A stretch of DNA of 64,000 bases from Agromyces sp. Root81. GTDB lineage: Bacteria; Actinomycetota; Actinomycetes; Actinomycetales; Microbacteriaceae. The notes under the pieces were generated by a model. That model saw only the letters and a list, made by a program, of their open reading frames with translations. It was not told where the DNA came from and did no database searches. The number at the start of each line of letters is the position of its first letter. Within the stretch, counting starts at the first letter, position 1. The stretch lies in the NCBI RefSeq assembly GCF_001429165.1, contig NZ_LMIR01000002.1, forward strand, positions 1,353,261 through 1,417,260. The letters run 5' to 3'. Made by a program: the position numbers and the translations under genes. Below, in pieces: positions 53,119-60,860 of this stretch.

Positions 53119-53514
53119 TCACCACCCGTACTCGCTGCGGCGACGCAGCATCGCGACCAGCATGGCGGGCAGCATCAGCACGTGGCCGGCGGTCATGAGC
53201 GCCATGGCCGGCAGCACCCCCGCCCAGTGGAACGGCAGCAGCACCAGGAACGGCACGTACATCGCGGCCGACATCTCGGCGATGGCCGGCAGGCCGTGGC
53301 CACGGATCCGCATCCACACGGCCATCCCGATCGACATGTCGGTGGCCATCACCAGCACCTGCGCGGTCGTGTTCTCGCCGAGCCCCGGCCAGGCCCAAGC
53401 CCAGACCGGACCCAGCACGACCATGCCCAGCACCATGGCGATCACCATCTCGACTCCGTGCAGCACGAACCGCAACACCGACGGTCGTCGTAGGTTCGTC
53501 TCTTCGTGGTTCAT
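53119..53514 (-). CDS. Four-helix membrane protein, unknown
   Basis: The 131-residue protein has four hydrophobic helices rich in methionine (MVIAMVLGMVVLGPVW, MATDMSIGMAVWMRIRGHG, MALMTAGHVLMLPAMLVAML). The Met content and conserved His residues might hint at metal or redox contact, but no family is recognised. It is five bases upstream of the DJ-1-like gene in the same direction and so part of that operon. Confidence 0.65.
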   Translation of the reverse strand: MNHEETNLRRPSVLRFVLHGVEMVIAMVLGMVVLGPVWAWAWPGLGENTTAQVLVMATDMSIGMAVWMRIRGHGLPAIAEMSAAMYVPFLVLLPFHWAGVLPAMALMTAGHVLMLPAMLVAMLRRRSEYGW

Positions 53515-53600
53515 CTCGACTCCTCTCGGATTTCCAGCGTTCGGATACCGGAATTCTCCGAGAGGCGGAGGCGTGCGTCAGGTGCAGAAGGTCATGCCCC

Positions 53601-53623
53601 GGGTCACGTTCGAAGTGTGACCC
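53601..53623. promoter_or_regulatory. Inverted repeat between the response regulator and DJ-1-like operon
   Basis: GGGTCAC (53601-53607), nine bases containing TTCGAA, then GTGACCC (53617-53623). It lies between the response regulator stop and the start of the four-helix membrane protein gene. It could be the response regulator's binding site or a weak terminator. Confidence 0.4.
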
Positions 53624-53648
53624 CGCTGACGCCCGTGGATGGGAAGCG

Positions 53649-54287
53649 TCAGAGGATGCCGAAGTCTCGCGCGCGGAGGGCCGCCTGCGTACGGTCGCGC
53701 ACCTCGAGTTTCGCCAGCACGCTCGTGACGAGGTTCTTCACCGTGCCCTCGGCGAGGAACAGGGCGCCCGCGATCTCGCGGTTGCTGCGCCCCTCCGCGA
53801 GCAGCCGAACCACGTCGACCTCTCGCTCGGTGAGCGGATGCTCCGGCGGCGGCGCATCCTGCGGCATCCGTGCCACCCGTGCGACGACCTTCGCGGCCAC
53901 CGACGGCTGGAGCACGGATTCGCCCCGATCTGCCGCGCCGAGCGCTTCGACGAGCTTCGCCGAGGTGACGTCCTTGAGGAGGTATCCGACTGCGCCGGCG
54001 CGCAGCGCCGCGAACACGTCCTCGTCGTCGTCGAAGGTCGTCAGGGCGAGCACCCGCACGTCCGGTTGCTCCGTGCGGAGACGTGCGGTGGCGGCGATGC
54101 CGTCGAGCACCGGCATCCGCAGGTCCATGAGCACGACGTCGGGATGCAGCCGGCTGCTGCGCAGCACCGCCTCCTCGCCGTTGCCGGCCTCGCCGACGAC
54201 CTCGATCCCCTGCTGCACCTCGAGCAGCGTCGTGAGCGCCTCGCGGAAGAGCGCCTGGTCGTCGGCGACGAGCACGCGGATCGTCAT
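53649..54287 (-). CDS. NarL/FixJ-family response regulator
   Basis: The 212-residue regulator has a receiver domain (phospho-acceptor Asp55 in VVLMDLRMPVLDG, acidic pair DD9-10, Lys in YLLKDV) and a LuxR-type helix-turn-helix (LTEREVDVVRLLAEGRSNREIAGALFLAEGTVKNLVTSVLAKL). Its ATG overlaps the kinase stop by ATGA. It is probably the activator of the downstream DJ-1-like operon and itself. Confidence 0.93.
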   Translation of the reverse strand: MTIRVLVADDQALFREALTTLLEVQQGIEVVGEAGNGEEAVLRSSRLHPDVVLMDLRMPVLDGIAATARLRTEQPDVRVLALTTFDDDEDVFAALRAGAVGYLLKDVTSAKLVEALGAADRGESVLQPSVAAKVVARVARMPQDAPPPEHPLTEREVDVVRLLAEGRSNREIAGALFLAEGTVKNLVTSVLAKLEVRDRTQAALRARDFGIL

Positions 54288-55378
54288 CCCGGCACCTCCA
54301 CAGTGAGCGTGAGTCCGGTGGCGCCGGCCGGGTCCAGCGAGATCCGGCCGCCGAGGTTCGCCATCCGCTCGCGCAACCCGGTGAGCCCGAAGCCGTGTCC
54401 GGGCGTCTCGGGAAGGCCCCGACCATCGTCGCGGACCTCGAGCCTGACGTGATCCTCAGCGGAGAAGTCGAGGACGACGGTCGTACTGCTGGCGTCCGCG
54501 TGCTTGCGGACGTTGGTGAGGCCCTCCTGAGCCGCACGGAACAGCGACTCGTCCACTTCCGCACGGATCGTCCGGGGCCGGCCGAGCACCTCGAGCTGGG
54601 TCGGCACGCCCGCCTCGGTCGCCTCGTCGGCGAGCGTCTGCAGTGCTTCCGGAAGCGCTGGGCGGTGCTCGCGCAGGGCAGCCACCGACCGCCGCACCTC
54701 GGCGAGGGCCTGGCCCGACTGATCCTGCGCCGTCGCCAGCATCGCATCGAGTCGTTCGGGCTCGGTTGTCCGGATGACCGCGCGAGCCGCCTCGAGCTGC
54801 ATCTGCACGACGGTCAGGTGATGTCCGACGCCGTCGTGGATGTCGCGTGCGAGCCGGTTTCGCTCCTGGATGACCGCCAGTTGCTCGGCTTGGGCGGCAT
54901 AGCCGCGCAGTCGTTCGTTGGCTTCGGCGAGCTCGGCCCGTGCCTTCTGCTCCCGCACCAGGAGCCACGTCACGACGAGCGTGAACGTCGAGGCCGCGAG
55001 GGTGCCGAGTCCCTCGCGCAGTCCGCCCTGCCAGTCCATCCCGAGATGCACGAGCGGGATGACGGCGGCGACCACGGCCGCGGCCGGCAGCGGAAGGAGC
55101 AGGACGCTCTGCGAGACGAGGACGACGAGCAGCAGGATCGATCCGACCGCAGCGCCCGAGAGTGAGAACAGCACGAAGCCGAGCGACAGCTGCACGGCCA
55201 CGTAGGCCACCGCCCACCAGATCGAACGGCCCTGTACGAGACGGAACCCGAAGATCGCGAGCAGCGTGAATGCGAGCCCGACGAGCAGGGTCGGCAGCGG
55301 CTGCTGCTCGAAGCTTGCGGATCCGAGCGGCAGCGTCACGTATGCGACGACGGTGAGGATAGCCAGTGCCCACTGCAC
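54284..55378 (-). CDS. Sensor histidine kinase, HisKA_3 type
   Basis: The 364-residue kinase has six N-terminal transmembrane helices with short loops, so it probably senses something in or near the membrane. Next are the dimerisation/phosphorylation helix RNRLARDIHDGVGHHL (His181) and an ATPase domain with NVRKHADASS (N box) and DDGRGLPETPGHGFGLTGLRERM. This is the NarX/DesK-like layout. GTG 55378 is six bases after CACAGT (55385-55390), a possible leaderless start. Confidence 0.92.
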   Translation of the reverse strand: MQWALAILTVVAYVTLPLGSASFEQQPLPTLLVGLAFTLLAIFGFRLVQGRSIWWAVAYVAVQLSLGFVLFSLSGAAVGSILLLVVLVSQSVLLLPLPAAAVVAAVIPLVHLGMDWQGGLREGLGTLAASTFTLVVTWLLVREQKARAELAEANERLRGYAAQAEQLAVIQERNRLARDIHDGVGHHLTVVQMQLEAARAVIRTTEPERLDAMLATAQDQSGQALAEVRRSVAALREHRPALPEALQTLADEATEAGVPTQLEVLGRPRTIRAEVDESLFRAAQEGLTNVRKHADASSTTVVLDFSAEDHVRLEVRDDGRGLPETPGHGFGLTGLRERMANLGGRISLDPAGATGLTLTVEVPG

Positions 55379-55456
55379 GGTTCCACTGTGAGGGGCCCGG
55401 CCTTCCAGGTCAACCCGTGTTGGGCGCCCTCGGGGGAGTCGATTAGGCTCACCCGC

Positions 55457-55954
55457 GTGGACGAGACGGATCCAGAGTTCGCGCGCACCGCAGGCGCTGC
55501 CACCGGCGTGGGCGCACCGTCCGACCGGTCCGACGGTCCGATCCCGCCCCGCATCCGCATCCGTTGGGGCTGGTTCTTCGGGTGCATCGTGCTCGGCCTC
55601 GCCGCCATCGTCGCCGGGTGGTTCCTCGTCTCCCCGGCGAGCCGCCTCGGCTACGTCGGCGGCGTGCTCGCGGGCGTCGGCACGACGCTCCTGCTCGTGG
55701 GGATCGTCGTGCTGCTCGAGCGGCGCATCGTCGACACCGCGGTGAGGGTGGTGCAGGATGCGAACAAGGCGGCGCGCATCCGCGCCAATGAAGAGCTCCG
55801 CGCTCAGATCAGCGACTTCGAGGACCGCGTCGCCGGAATCTGGGAGACCCGAGCCCCGCAGGACGCCGCCGAGCAGACGCGCCGCATGAGCGACGAGTTC
55901 ACGAAGCGCATGGTCGACGGATACGCCGAGGACGACGAGACGCCTTCCGCCTAG
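55457..55954 (+). CDS. Small two-helix membrane protein with coiled-coil tail
   Basis: The 165-residue protein has two transmembrane helices (about 42-63 and 70-92), then a charged helical tail (ERRIVDTAVRVVQDANKAARIRANEELRAQISDFEDRV) likely to form a coiled coil. No family recognised. GTG 55457 is seven bases after TAGGCT (55444-55449), consistent with leaderless transcription. It is divergent from the histidine kinase, 78 bases away, and might belong to the same signalling module. Confidence 0.6.
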   Translation: MDETDPEFARTAGAATGVGAPSDRSDGPIPPRIRIRWGWFFGCIVLGLAAIVAGWFLVSPASRLGYVGGVLAGVGTTLLLVGIVVLLERRIVDTAVRVVQDANKAARIRANEELRAQISDFEDRVAGIWETRAPQDAAEQTRRMSDEFTKRMVDGYAEDDETPSA

Positions 55955-56030
55955 GGTGCGTCGATCGCCCCGACGGGCGCGCCGAATCTCCGAGGTGGTC
56001 GGTCACTCACCTCGGATGCCACGGGGTCGG

Positions 56031-56402
56031 TCAGCGCCTGCCGGCATACCGGGCCGCGCCGACGATGACGGCCAGCGCTGCACCGAGCGCGGTCACCAAC
56101 GGCACAGCGACCACGGCGAGGGCGACCGTGTTGGGGCGGAACCTCAGTCCGTCGGGGCCGCCGATATACGCCCCGATCGGCACGGAGTAGCCAACGCCAC
56201 CGCCACCGCTTCCCTCACCCCGTCCGGCCGGGGTCTTCTCCGATGCAGGCATGTCGCCGGAGCCCTCGCCCCCGCCGAAGCCGAAGGCGACGAGGGCCAC
56301 GGGCACGAATTCTTGCCCGTCCACCGTGGTCTTCTCGCCGTATGCCACCTTCGCGCCCCACGCGGGCACCGATTCCGCCAGGTTCTCGATGAGCTTCGCC
56401 AT
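56031..56402 (-). CDS. GerW/YtfJ-family protein
   Basis: The 123-residue protein resembles GerW (YtfJ): MAKLIENLAESVPAWGAKVAYGEKTTVDGQEFVPVALVAFGFGGG, a glycine/serine linker, VGYSVPIGAYI, and a C-terminal hydrophobic helix. GerW is named for spore germination in Bacillus, but homologs occur in many non-sporulating actinobacteria, so sporulation is not implied. ATG 56402 is six bases after TACCGT (56409-56414), the leaderless pattern. Confidence 0.8.
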   Translation of the reverse strand: MAKLIENLAESVPAWGAKVAYGEKTTVDGQEFVPVALVAFGFGGGEGSGDMPASEKTPAGRGEGSGGGGVGYSVPIGAYIGGPDGLRFRPNTVALAVVAVPLVTALGAALAVIVGAARYAGRR

Positions 56403-56490
56403 AGCTCGACGGTACGCGCGATGTCCACGCGCGGCTAGACCCGAAGAAGTTCCTCCACGCGGCTGCCCCTCGCAATGCCCGAGAGTCGCC

Positions 56491-56530
56491 GGCGTGCGTC
56501 GGCGTGCGTCGGCGTGCGTCGGCGTGCGTG
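56491..56530. repeat. Four tandem copies of a 10-bp unit
   Basis: GGCGTGCGTC occurs three times exactly and a fourth time as GGCGTGCGTG. Repeat units this short and without spacers are not CRISPR; slippage is the likely origin. Confidence 0.85.
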
Positions 56531-56596
56531 TAGGTTCCGCGCGGAGATGTCACCCTGGCGCCGAATCCACAGTATTTGTCCAAGCCCTGAGCGAGC

Positions 56597-56617
56597 GGGA
56601 TTCCGCGGAAGATGGCA
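56597..56617. repeat. Left copy of dispersed direct repeat flanking the accessory block
   Basis: The core GATTCC(G/A)CGGAAGATGG, inside a 21-bp match, recurs at 60861-60881 in the same orientation with one difference. The pair encloses 4.2 kb of accessory genes. Confidence 0.7.
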
Positions 56618-56718
56618 AATTCCTACAGATGGCCGACATCGGCGAGTAGGTCGCCGCGCCCCGCAAGGGAATCCTGACCGGACGACAAGTCGACGGGTGC
56701 CGGCCGGATCCGTCTGCA

Positions 56719-57954
56719 TTACTGCAGCTGGTCGCGGCGGCGTGTCAGGTGAGCGGTCTCGGCGGTATTGCCCGCCAGATCGATGGCTTTGTCATACGCG
56801 GCGCGGGCGTCTTGGCTTCGGCCCAGCCGGCGCAGCAGGTCAGCGCGGGTGGCGTGGAAGGCGTGATAGCCGTTCAATCGCTTTTCGAGCCGATCGACGG
56901 TCGCAAGGGCCACTTCCGGGCCGTCGAGCTCGGCGACCGCGATGGCCCTGTTGAGGGCGATGATCGGTGATGGGTCGACGTTGACGAGCTGATCGTAGAG
57001 GGCGAGGACCTGTGACCAGTCGGTGTCGCGGATGTCGCGGGCGGAGGTGTGCACGGCGCCGATCGCTGCGAGGATCTGGTAGCGGCCGGGAACCTCACCG
57101 GCAGCGGCGGCGGCCAGGCGCTCGCGCACGAGCCGATGACCCTCGGCGATGAGCATCGGGTCCCAGGCCCCACGGTCCTGCTCGTCGAGCGGAATCAGTT
57201 CGCCGGTCACCGAGATTCGGGCGGTGCGGCGGGCATCCGTGAGGAGCATCAACGCCAGCAACCCAGCCACCTCGCCATCCTCCGGCATGAGGTCACGGGC
57301 CAGGCGAGTGAGCCGGATCGCCTCGACCGTCAGATCGGCACGTACCGGGCCGGCGCTGTGACCGGTCGCCAGGTAGCCCTCGTTGAAGACCAGGAAGAGC
57401 ACCGCGAGGACTCCGGAGACACGGCCGGGGAGATCCGCCGCAGACGGCATCCGGTATGGGATGCGAGCCGCCTTGATCTTGGCTTTGGCACGGGTTATTC
57501 GCTGTCCCATCGTGCTCTCGGGGACAAGGAAGGCGCGGGCGATCTCGGGCACGGTCAGACCACCGATCATCCGCAGTGTCAGCGCCACCCGGTTCTCCAT
57601 CGATAATGACGGATGACAGCAGGTGAAGATCAACCGGAGCCGGTCGTCATCGATGGCACCGATCGACTCTGTCGGGGCGTTGTCGAAGACCATCTGAGCC
57701 TCCTCGTGCTTGCCGTCGCGTTGGTTCTCGCGCCGCATTCGATCGATGCCCTTACGGTTCGCGGTGGTGGTGAGCCAGGCGCCTGGATTGGGTGGCACAC
57801 CGTCGCCCGGCCACCGGGCGACGGCGGTCGCGAACGCTTCGGCCGCAGCCTCCTCGGCGAGGTCGAGGTTGCCGAAGCGTCTGGTCAGGCCGGCGACCAC
57901 CCGGGCCCACTCGTCACGGTAGGCCCGGGTGATCGCGTCTTCGACGTCGCTCAC
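56719..57954 (-). CDS. ECF sigma factor of the ECF42 type with C-terminal TPR-like extension
   Basis: The 411-residue protein has sigma region 2 (TRAYRDEWARVVAGLTRRFGNLDLAEEAAAEAFATAVARWP...NPGAWLTTTANRKGIDRMRR) and region 4 (LTLRMIGGLTVPEIARAFLVPESTMGQRITRAKAKI). A roughly 220-residue C-terminal helical domain ends in TPR-like repeats (YHAFHATRADLLRRLGRSQDARAAYDKAID). This layout plus the adjacent DGPF protein defines the ECF42 group, which has no classical anti-sigma factor. GTG 57954 overlaps the stop of the DGPF gene (GTGA). Confidence 0.88.
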   Translation of the reverse strand: MSDVEDAITRAYRDEWARVVAGLTRRFGNLDLAEEAAAEAFATAVARWPGDGVPPNPGAWLTTTANRKGIDRMRRENQRDGKHEEAQMVFDNAPTESIGAIDDDRLRLIFTCCHPSLSMENRVALTLRMIGGLTVPEIARAFLVPESTMGQRITRAKAKIKAARIPYRMPSAADLPGRVSGVLAVLFLVFNEGYLATGHSAGPVRADLTVEAIRLTRLARDLMPEDGEVAGLLALMLLTDARRTARISVTGELIPLDEQDRGAWDPMLIAEGHRLVRERLAAAAAGEVPGRYQILAAIGAVHTSARDIRDTDWSQVLALYDQLVNVDPSPIIALNRAIAVAELDGPEVALATVDRLEKRLNGYHAFHATRADLLRRLGRSQDARAAYDKAIDLAGNTAETAHLTRRRDQLQ

Positions 57955-58274
57955 TGGAACGGTCGCACCTCGATCTTCCGATCGCAGATCTTCGACGCCT
58001 CGGCGGCGAGGGCGAGCGCAACATCCAGATCGGGCGCCTCCCACACCCAGACACCGGCGAGATACTCCTTCGACTCCACGAAGGGTCCGTCGCTGAACAC
58101 CGGCTGCTCGCCCCGGTTGTCGATGACCGTGGCCGCGTCAGTGTCCGCGAGTCCACCCGCGAACACCCAATAGCCATCGGCGATCAGACGCTCGTTGAAC
58201 TCGCTGATCGCCGGCCGCTTGTCCAAGCTGCCGGGATTGCTCTGGTCATCGATCACGGAAATGAGGTACTGCAT
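57951..58274 (-). CDS. YCII/DGPF-domain protein
   Basis: The 107-residue protein carries MQYLISVIDDQ at the start and the DGPF motif in FSDGPFVESKEYLAGVWVWEAPDLDVALALAAEA, as in the DGPFAETKE family. Genes of this family accompany ECF42 sigma factors and are their main known targets; the molecular function is unknown. AAGGAGAGG precedes the ATG. It is coupled to the sigma gene. Confidence 0.9.
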   Translation of the reverse strand: MQYLISVIDDQSNPGSLDKRPAISEFNERLIADGYWVFAGGLADTDAATVIDNRGEQPVFSDGPFVESKEYLAGVWVWEAPDLDVALALAAEASKICDRKIEVRPFQ

Positions 58275-58336
58275 CTGAAGATCCTCTCCTTCGGTTTCAT
58301 GTCAGCGTCGAGCGCCGATCAGGTCGCTCGTCGGTA

Positions 58337-58696
58337 TCACTGCGGGCCCGCGGGATGCGCGAGATCGTAGGCGCGGGAGACCTTCGCCGGAACGACCATG
58401 CGCCAGGCATCGACGACGAGCTCGCGGGCCTCGGCCGCCTCCAAGACCGTGAGATCGGCGTGGACCCAGTTGAAACGCAGATCTGAGTCCGAGGGCATCT
58501 GGAACTTGCGCGGATTCCCCGCGACGAGCGCTGCCCGCTCCTCCTTCGGGAAGGCGAACCCCATCACGCTCTCGTCGAGGGAGAACGCGACGTAGACCAT
58601 GTGACCGACGCGGAACTTCAATCGCCCGCGCACGTAGGCATGGTAGGAGCGCTCCAGCTCTGCGCCCAGCGCTCGAACGTCGTCGATGACCGCCAT
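58337..58696 (-). CDS. MmcQ/YjbR-family protein
   Basis: The 119-residue protein has the MmcQ/YjbR (CyaY-like) pattern: GRLKFRVGHMVYVAFSLDESVMGFAFPKEERAALVAGNPRKFQMPSDSDLRFNWVHADL, then AEARELVVDAWRMVVPAKVSRAY. Members are DNA-binding-like folds of unknown role. GAGAGG precedes the ATG. It is 62 bases upstream of the DGPF gene in the same direction. Confidence 0.82.
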   Translation of the reverse strand: MAVIDDVRALGAELERSYHAYVRGRLKFRVGHMVYVAFSLDESVMGFAFPKEERAALVAGNPRKFQMPSDSDLRFNWVHADLTVLEAAEARELVVDAWRMVVPAKVSRAYDLAHPAGPQ

Positions 58697-58771
58697 GTCT
58701 ACAGCCTCTCGGGTATTTTCGATGCGGAGCGATCCGCGATCGGCAATCGGAACGTTGTGCGGTCAAGTCGA

Positions 58772-59383
58772 TCAGAAGGTTGCGTAATTGGGGCGGCCAG
58801 CGGGCCGATAGGTCTGAATCATCACTCCCTTCAAATCGGAACGCGAGTCGACCAGGTTCATCGCGATATCTCGACCGGAATCTGCGAAAAGCCGGGCACC
58901 CTGCCCCAGCACCACGGGGACGACGATGAGTTCCATTTCGTCGACGAGGTCCTTCTCCAGCAGCCACTGAATGAGACGACTGCTTCCGTGTACCTGCAGT
59001 TCGCCGTCCCCGAGCGCTTTCAGTTCCGTGACGGCGGCGAAGAGGTCGTCTCCGAGGACTGCCGTGTTTGCCCATTCCGGTTCCGTCAGCGTTCTGGATG
59101 CCACGTACTTCGGCCTCGAATTCAGGGCCACTCCAATCGGGTGCCGTTTCAGGTCCTCGATGGTGCCCCAGAATTCGTGGAGGATGTCGTATGTTCGGCG
59201 GCCGAAGAGGAACGCGTCGGCGCGCTGGAACGTCGCGGCAATGTGGTCGCGGGTCGTGTCGTCACCCGCTCCCCTCGCCCATCCGCCGCGTTCGAATCCC
59301 CCCTCGAGGTCTTCAACAGTTGGGCCGCCGTTACCCTGAGTCACTCCGTCAAGAGTGAGCTGCGTGATCGTCGTAAGTTTCAT
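58772..59383 (-). CDS. Dihydrofolate reductase-fold family protein
   Basis: The 203-residue protein is of the RibD_C/DHFR-like type. It shows MKLTTITQLTLDGVTQGNGG, DAFLFGRRTYDILHEFW, ELQVHGSSRLIQWLLEKDLVDEMELIVVPVVLGQGARLF and a C-terminal VMIQTYRPAG. It is a distant relative of the gene at 2500-3057. GGAG lies before ATG 59383. These proteins often travel with DGPF and ECF sigma genes. Confidence 0.85.
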   Translation of the reverse strand: MKLTTITQLTLDGVTQGNGGPTVEDLEGGFERGGWARGAGDDTTRDHIAATFQRADAFLFGRRTYDILHEFWGTIEDLKRHPIGVALNSRPKYVASRTLTEPEWANTAVLGDDLFAAVTELKALGDGELQVHGSSRLIQWLLEKDLVDEMELIVVPVVLGQGARLFADSGRDIAMNLVDSRSDLKGVMIQTYRPAGRPNYATF

Positions 59384-59745
59384 TGGTTTGGTTCTCCATG
59401 ACTTCGGCACCCACGTTGGGGGCCATTCATGAAGTCAACGAACGACTTCGCGCGAATCCGACACCACTCGAAAAACCTGTTCAGACAAGAAGCCTCACCG
59501 CGGGCACTTCGGATCCCGGCATTGACGACCTCACCAGCGCGCTGGACGTGGAATGGCACCCGGGCCCGGCTGTTGTCGAACGAGAACGAGCTGCATTCGC
59601 TGCCCGGTACGCACTGCGCGGTACACGCCCGCGCTTCGTGACGTCGGGCCTCTACCCCGCGTCCACGTGGTGGAACGTTCGTCCGGCACTCGAACGGACT
59701 GGGAACAGCTCGGCCGCCCGCTCTCCTCGAGCGACGACAACCTCA
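59384..59745 (+). pseudogene. Possible degraded gene fragment
   Basis: Plus-strand reading gives DVEWHPGPAVVERERAAFAARYALRG and TSGLYPASTWWNVRPALERT in one frame and then TDWEQLGRPLSSSDDNLIILALRAQTP in another. The two halves join smoothly if a frameshift near 59697-59700 is assumed, suggesting a decayed gene of unknown family. No complete gene fits the 362-base gap. Confidence 0.3.
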
Positions 59746-60201
59746 TCATCCTCGCGCTCCGCGCCCAAACTCCGCGGCGTGTTCATCAAGGGCGGCGACG
59801 AGCTTGCGCATCTCTTCATGCAGATGCTCGGCATCGCGATCGCTGTAGTGGAACGTGCTGAAGACCTTTGCCACGAGATCCTTCCCCCGTTCCTCAAGCT
59901 TGCGGCCTCGTGTGGTCAAGCGCACCAGCACGGATCGCTCATCGGTGGTACTGCGCTCGCGCGTCACGAAACCGGCCGCCTCGAGCCGCTTGAGCAGCGG
60001 TGACAGCGTGCCGGAGTCGAAGCGCAGCGCGGCGCCGAGTTCTTTGACCGTCTGTGGATCGCGGTCCCACAACACGAGCATGGTCATGTACTGCGGGTAG
60101 GTGAGCCCCAACTCGCGCAGCGCGGGCCGGTAAGCATTGTCGAGCTCTCGTGCAGCCACATGGACCGCAAAGCAGGCTAGATCGTCGGGCAAGACTCCCA
60201 T
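59746..60201 (-). CDS. ohrR: MarR-family organic peroxide sensor OhrR
   Basis: The 151-residue regulator has a MarR winged helix (LTYPQYMTMLVLWDRDPQTVKELGAALRFDSGTLSPLLKRLEAAGFVTRERSTTDERSVLVRLT). A single N-terminal Cys10 in LACFAVHVAARE matches the reactive cysteine of OhrR. Oxidation by organic peroxides releases it from DNA. ATG 60201 is six bases after TAGGAT (60208-60213), a likely leaderless start. It is divergent from ohr across a matching palindrome. Confidence 0.9.
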   Translation of the reverse strand: MGVLPDDLACFAVHVAARELDNAYRPALRELGLTYPQYMTMLVLWDRDPQTVKELGAALRFDSGTLSPLLKRLEAAGFVTRERSTTDERSVLVRLTTRGRKLEERGKDLVAKVFSTFHYSDRDAEHLHEEMRKLVAALDEHAAEFGRGARG

Positions 60202-60235
60202 GGGAGCATCCTACGTCAATTTGACGGCACACATT

Positions 60236-60253
60236 TTAGTTGTGTACAACTAA
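60236..60253. promoter_or_regulatory. OhrR operator
   Basis: TTAGTTG-TGTA-CAACTAA is a perfect 7-bp dyad around a 4-base centre, between divergent ohrR and ohr. It resembles OhrR boxes of other bacteria and would control both genes. Confidence 0.75.
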
Positions 60254-60285
60254 GTTGCTGCCAATATAGCTTGAGGAGCTTTCCC

Positions 60286-60702
60286 ATGAACGCGATGTAC
60301 ACCGCCGTGGCCACGTCTTCGGGACGGGACAGCCGTGCCGTCACATCGGACGGCCGTCTCGACGTCATCCTCGCCATGCCGAAGGAGATGGGCGGTACTG
60401 GTGAGGGGACGAATCCAGAACAGCTGTTCGCTGCGGGGTACGCAGCCTGCTTCTCGACGTCGCTCGGGATAGTGGCGAAGCGCATGGCGATCGACGCCGG
60501 CGACGTCGCAGTCACAGCGGAAGTGAGTCTGGTTCCGAGGGCAAGTGGCTCGGGCTTCGCGCTTGCAACTGTCCTTCGGGTCGAGTTGCCCGAGCACATC
60601 GCAGATGAGACTGCTCGAGCGTTGGTCGACGCAACGCATCAGGTCTGCCCCTATTCGAACGCGACCCAGGGCAACATGCCCGTCGAGATCGTGATCGAAT
60701 GA
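60286..60702 (+). CDS. ohr: Organic hydroperoxide resistance protein Ohr
   Basis: The 138-residue OsmC/Ohr-family peroxidase has both catalytic cysteines (Cys55 in GYAACFSTSL and Cys121 in HQVCPYSNATQGN), together with GTNPEQLFAAGYAACF and an N-terminal Arg in GRDSRAV. It reduces fatty-acid and other organic hydroperoxides through a lipoylated partner. GAGGAG precedes ATG 60286. It should be derepressed by organic peroxides via OhrR. Confidence 0.95.
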   Translation: MNAMYTAVATSSGRDSRAVTSDGRLDVILAMPKEMGGTGEGTNPEQLFAAGYAACFSTSLGIVAKRMAIDAGDVAVTAEVSLVPRASGSGFALATVLRVELPEHIADETARALVDATHQVCPYSNATQGNMPVEIVIE

Positions 60703-60860
60703 CTCAGCCCCCAAAGGGACCGCAAGCCGGTCGAGCAGCGGGCGTGAGTCGACCGCCCGAGTGAACACGATGCGCTTGGCGAACGAGGTGCCCGTTTACC
60801 CTGCCCGGTGAGGACGCCCGCAGGGGTGCGCCTACTGCAACGTCACGGCCGGCTCATCTT

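Larger units (their letters stand above)
56403..56718. other. Intergenic region with tandem repeats, start of accessory block
   Basis: The 316 bases contain four tandem copies of GGCGTGCGTC (56491-56530, the last with one change) and one member of a direct repeat pair (56597-56617). No convincing gene was seen. It marks the left edge of the ECF sigma/Ohr block. Confidence 0.6.

Noticed and set aside
56031-56402. GerW-like protein as evidence of sporulation
   Set aside because: Homologs are common in non-sporulating actinobacteria and no spore genes are in the window.
56491-56530. Tandem repeats considered as a CRISPR array
   Set aside because: Units are only 10 bases, contiguous, without spacers, and there are no cas genes.
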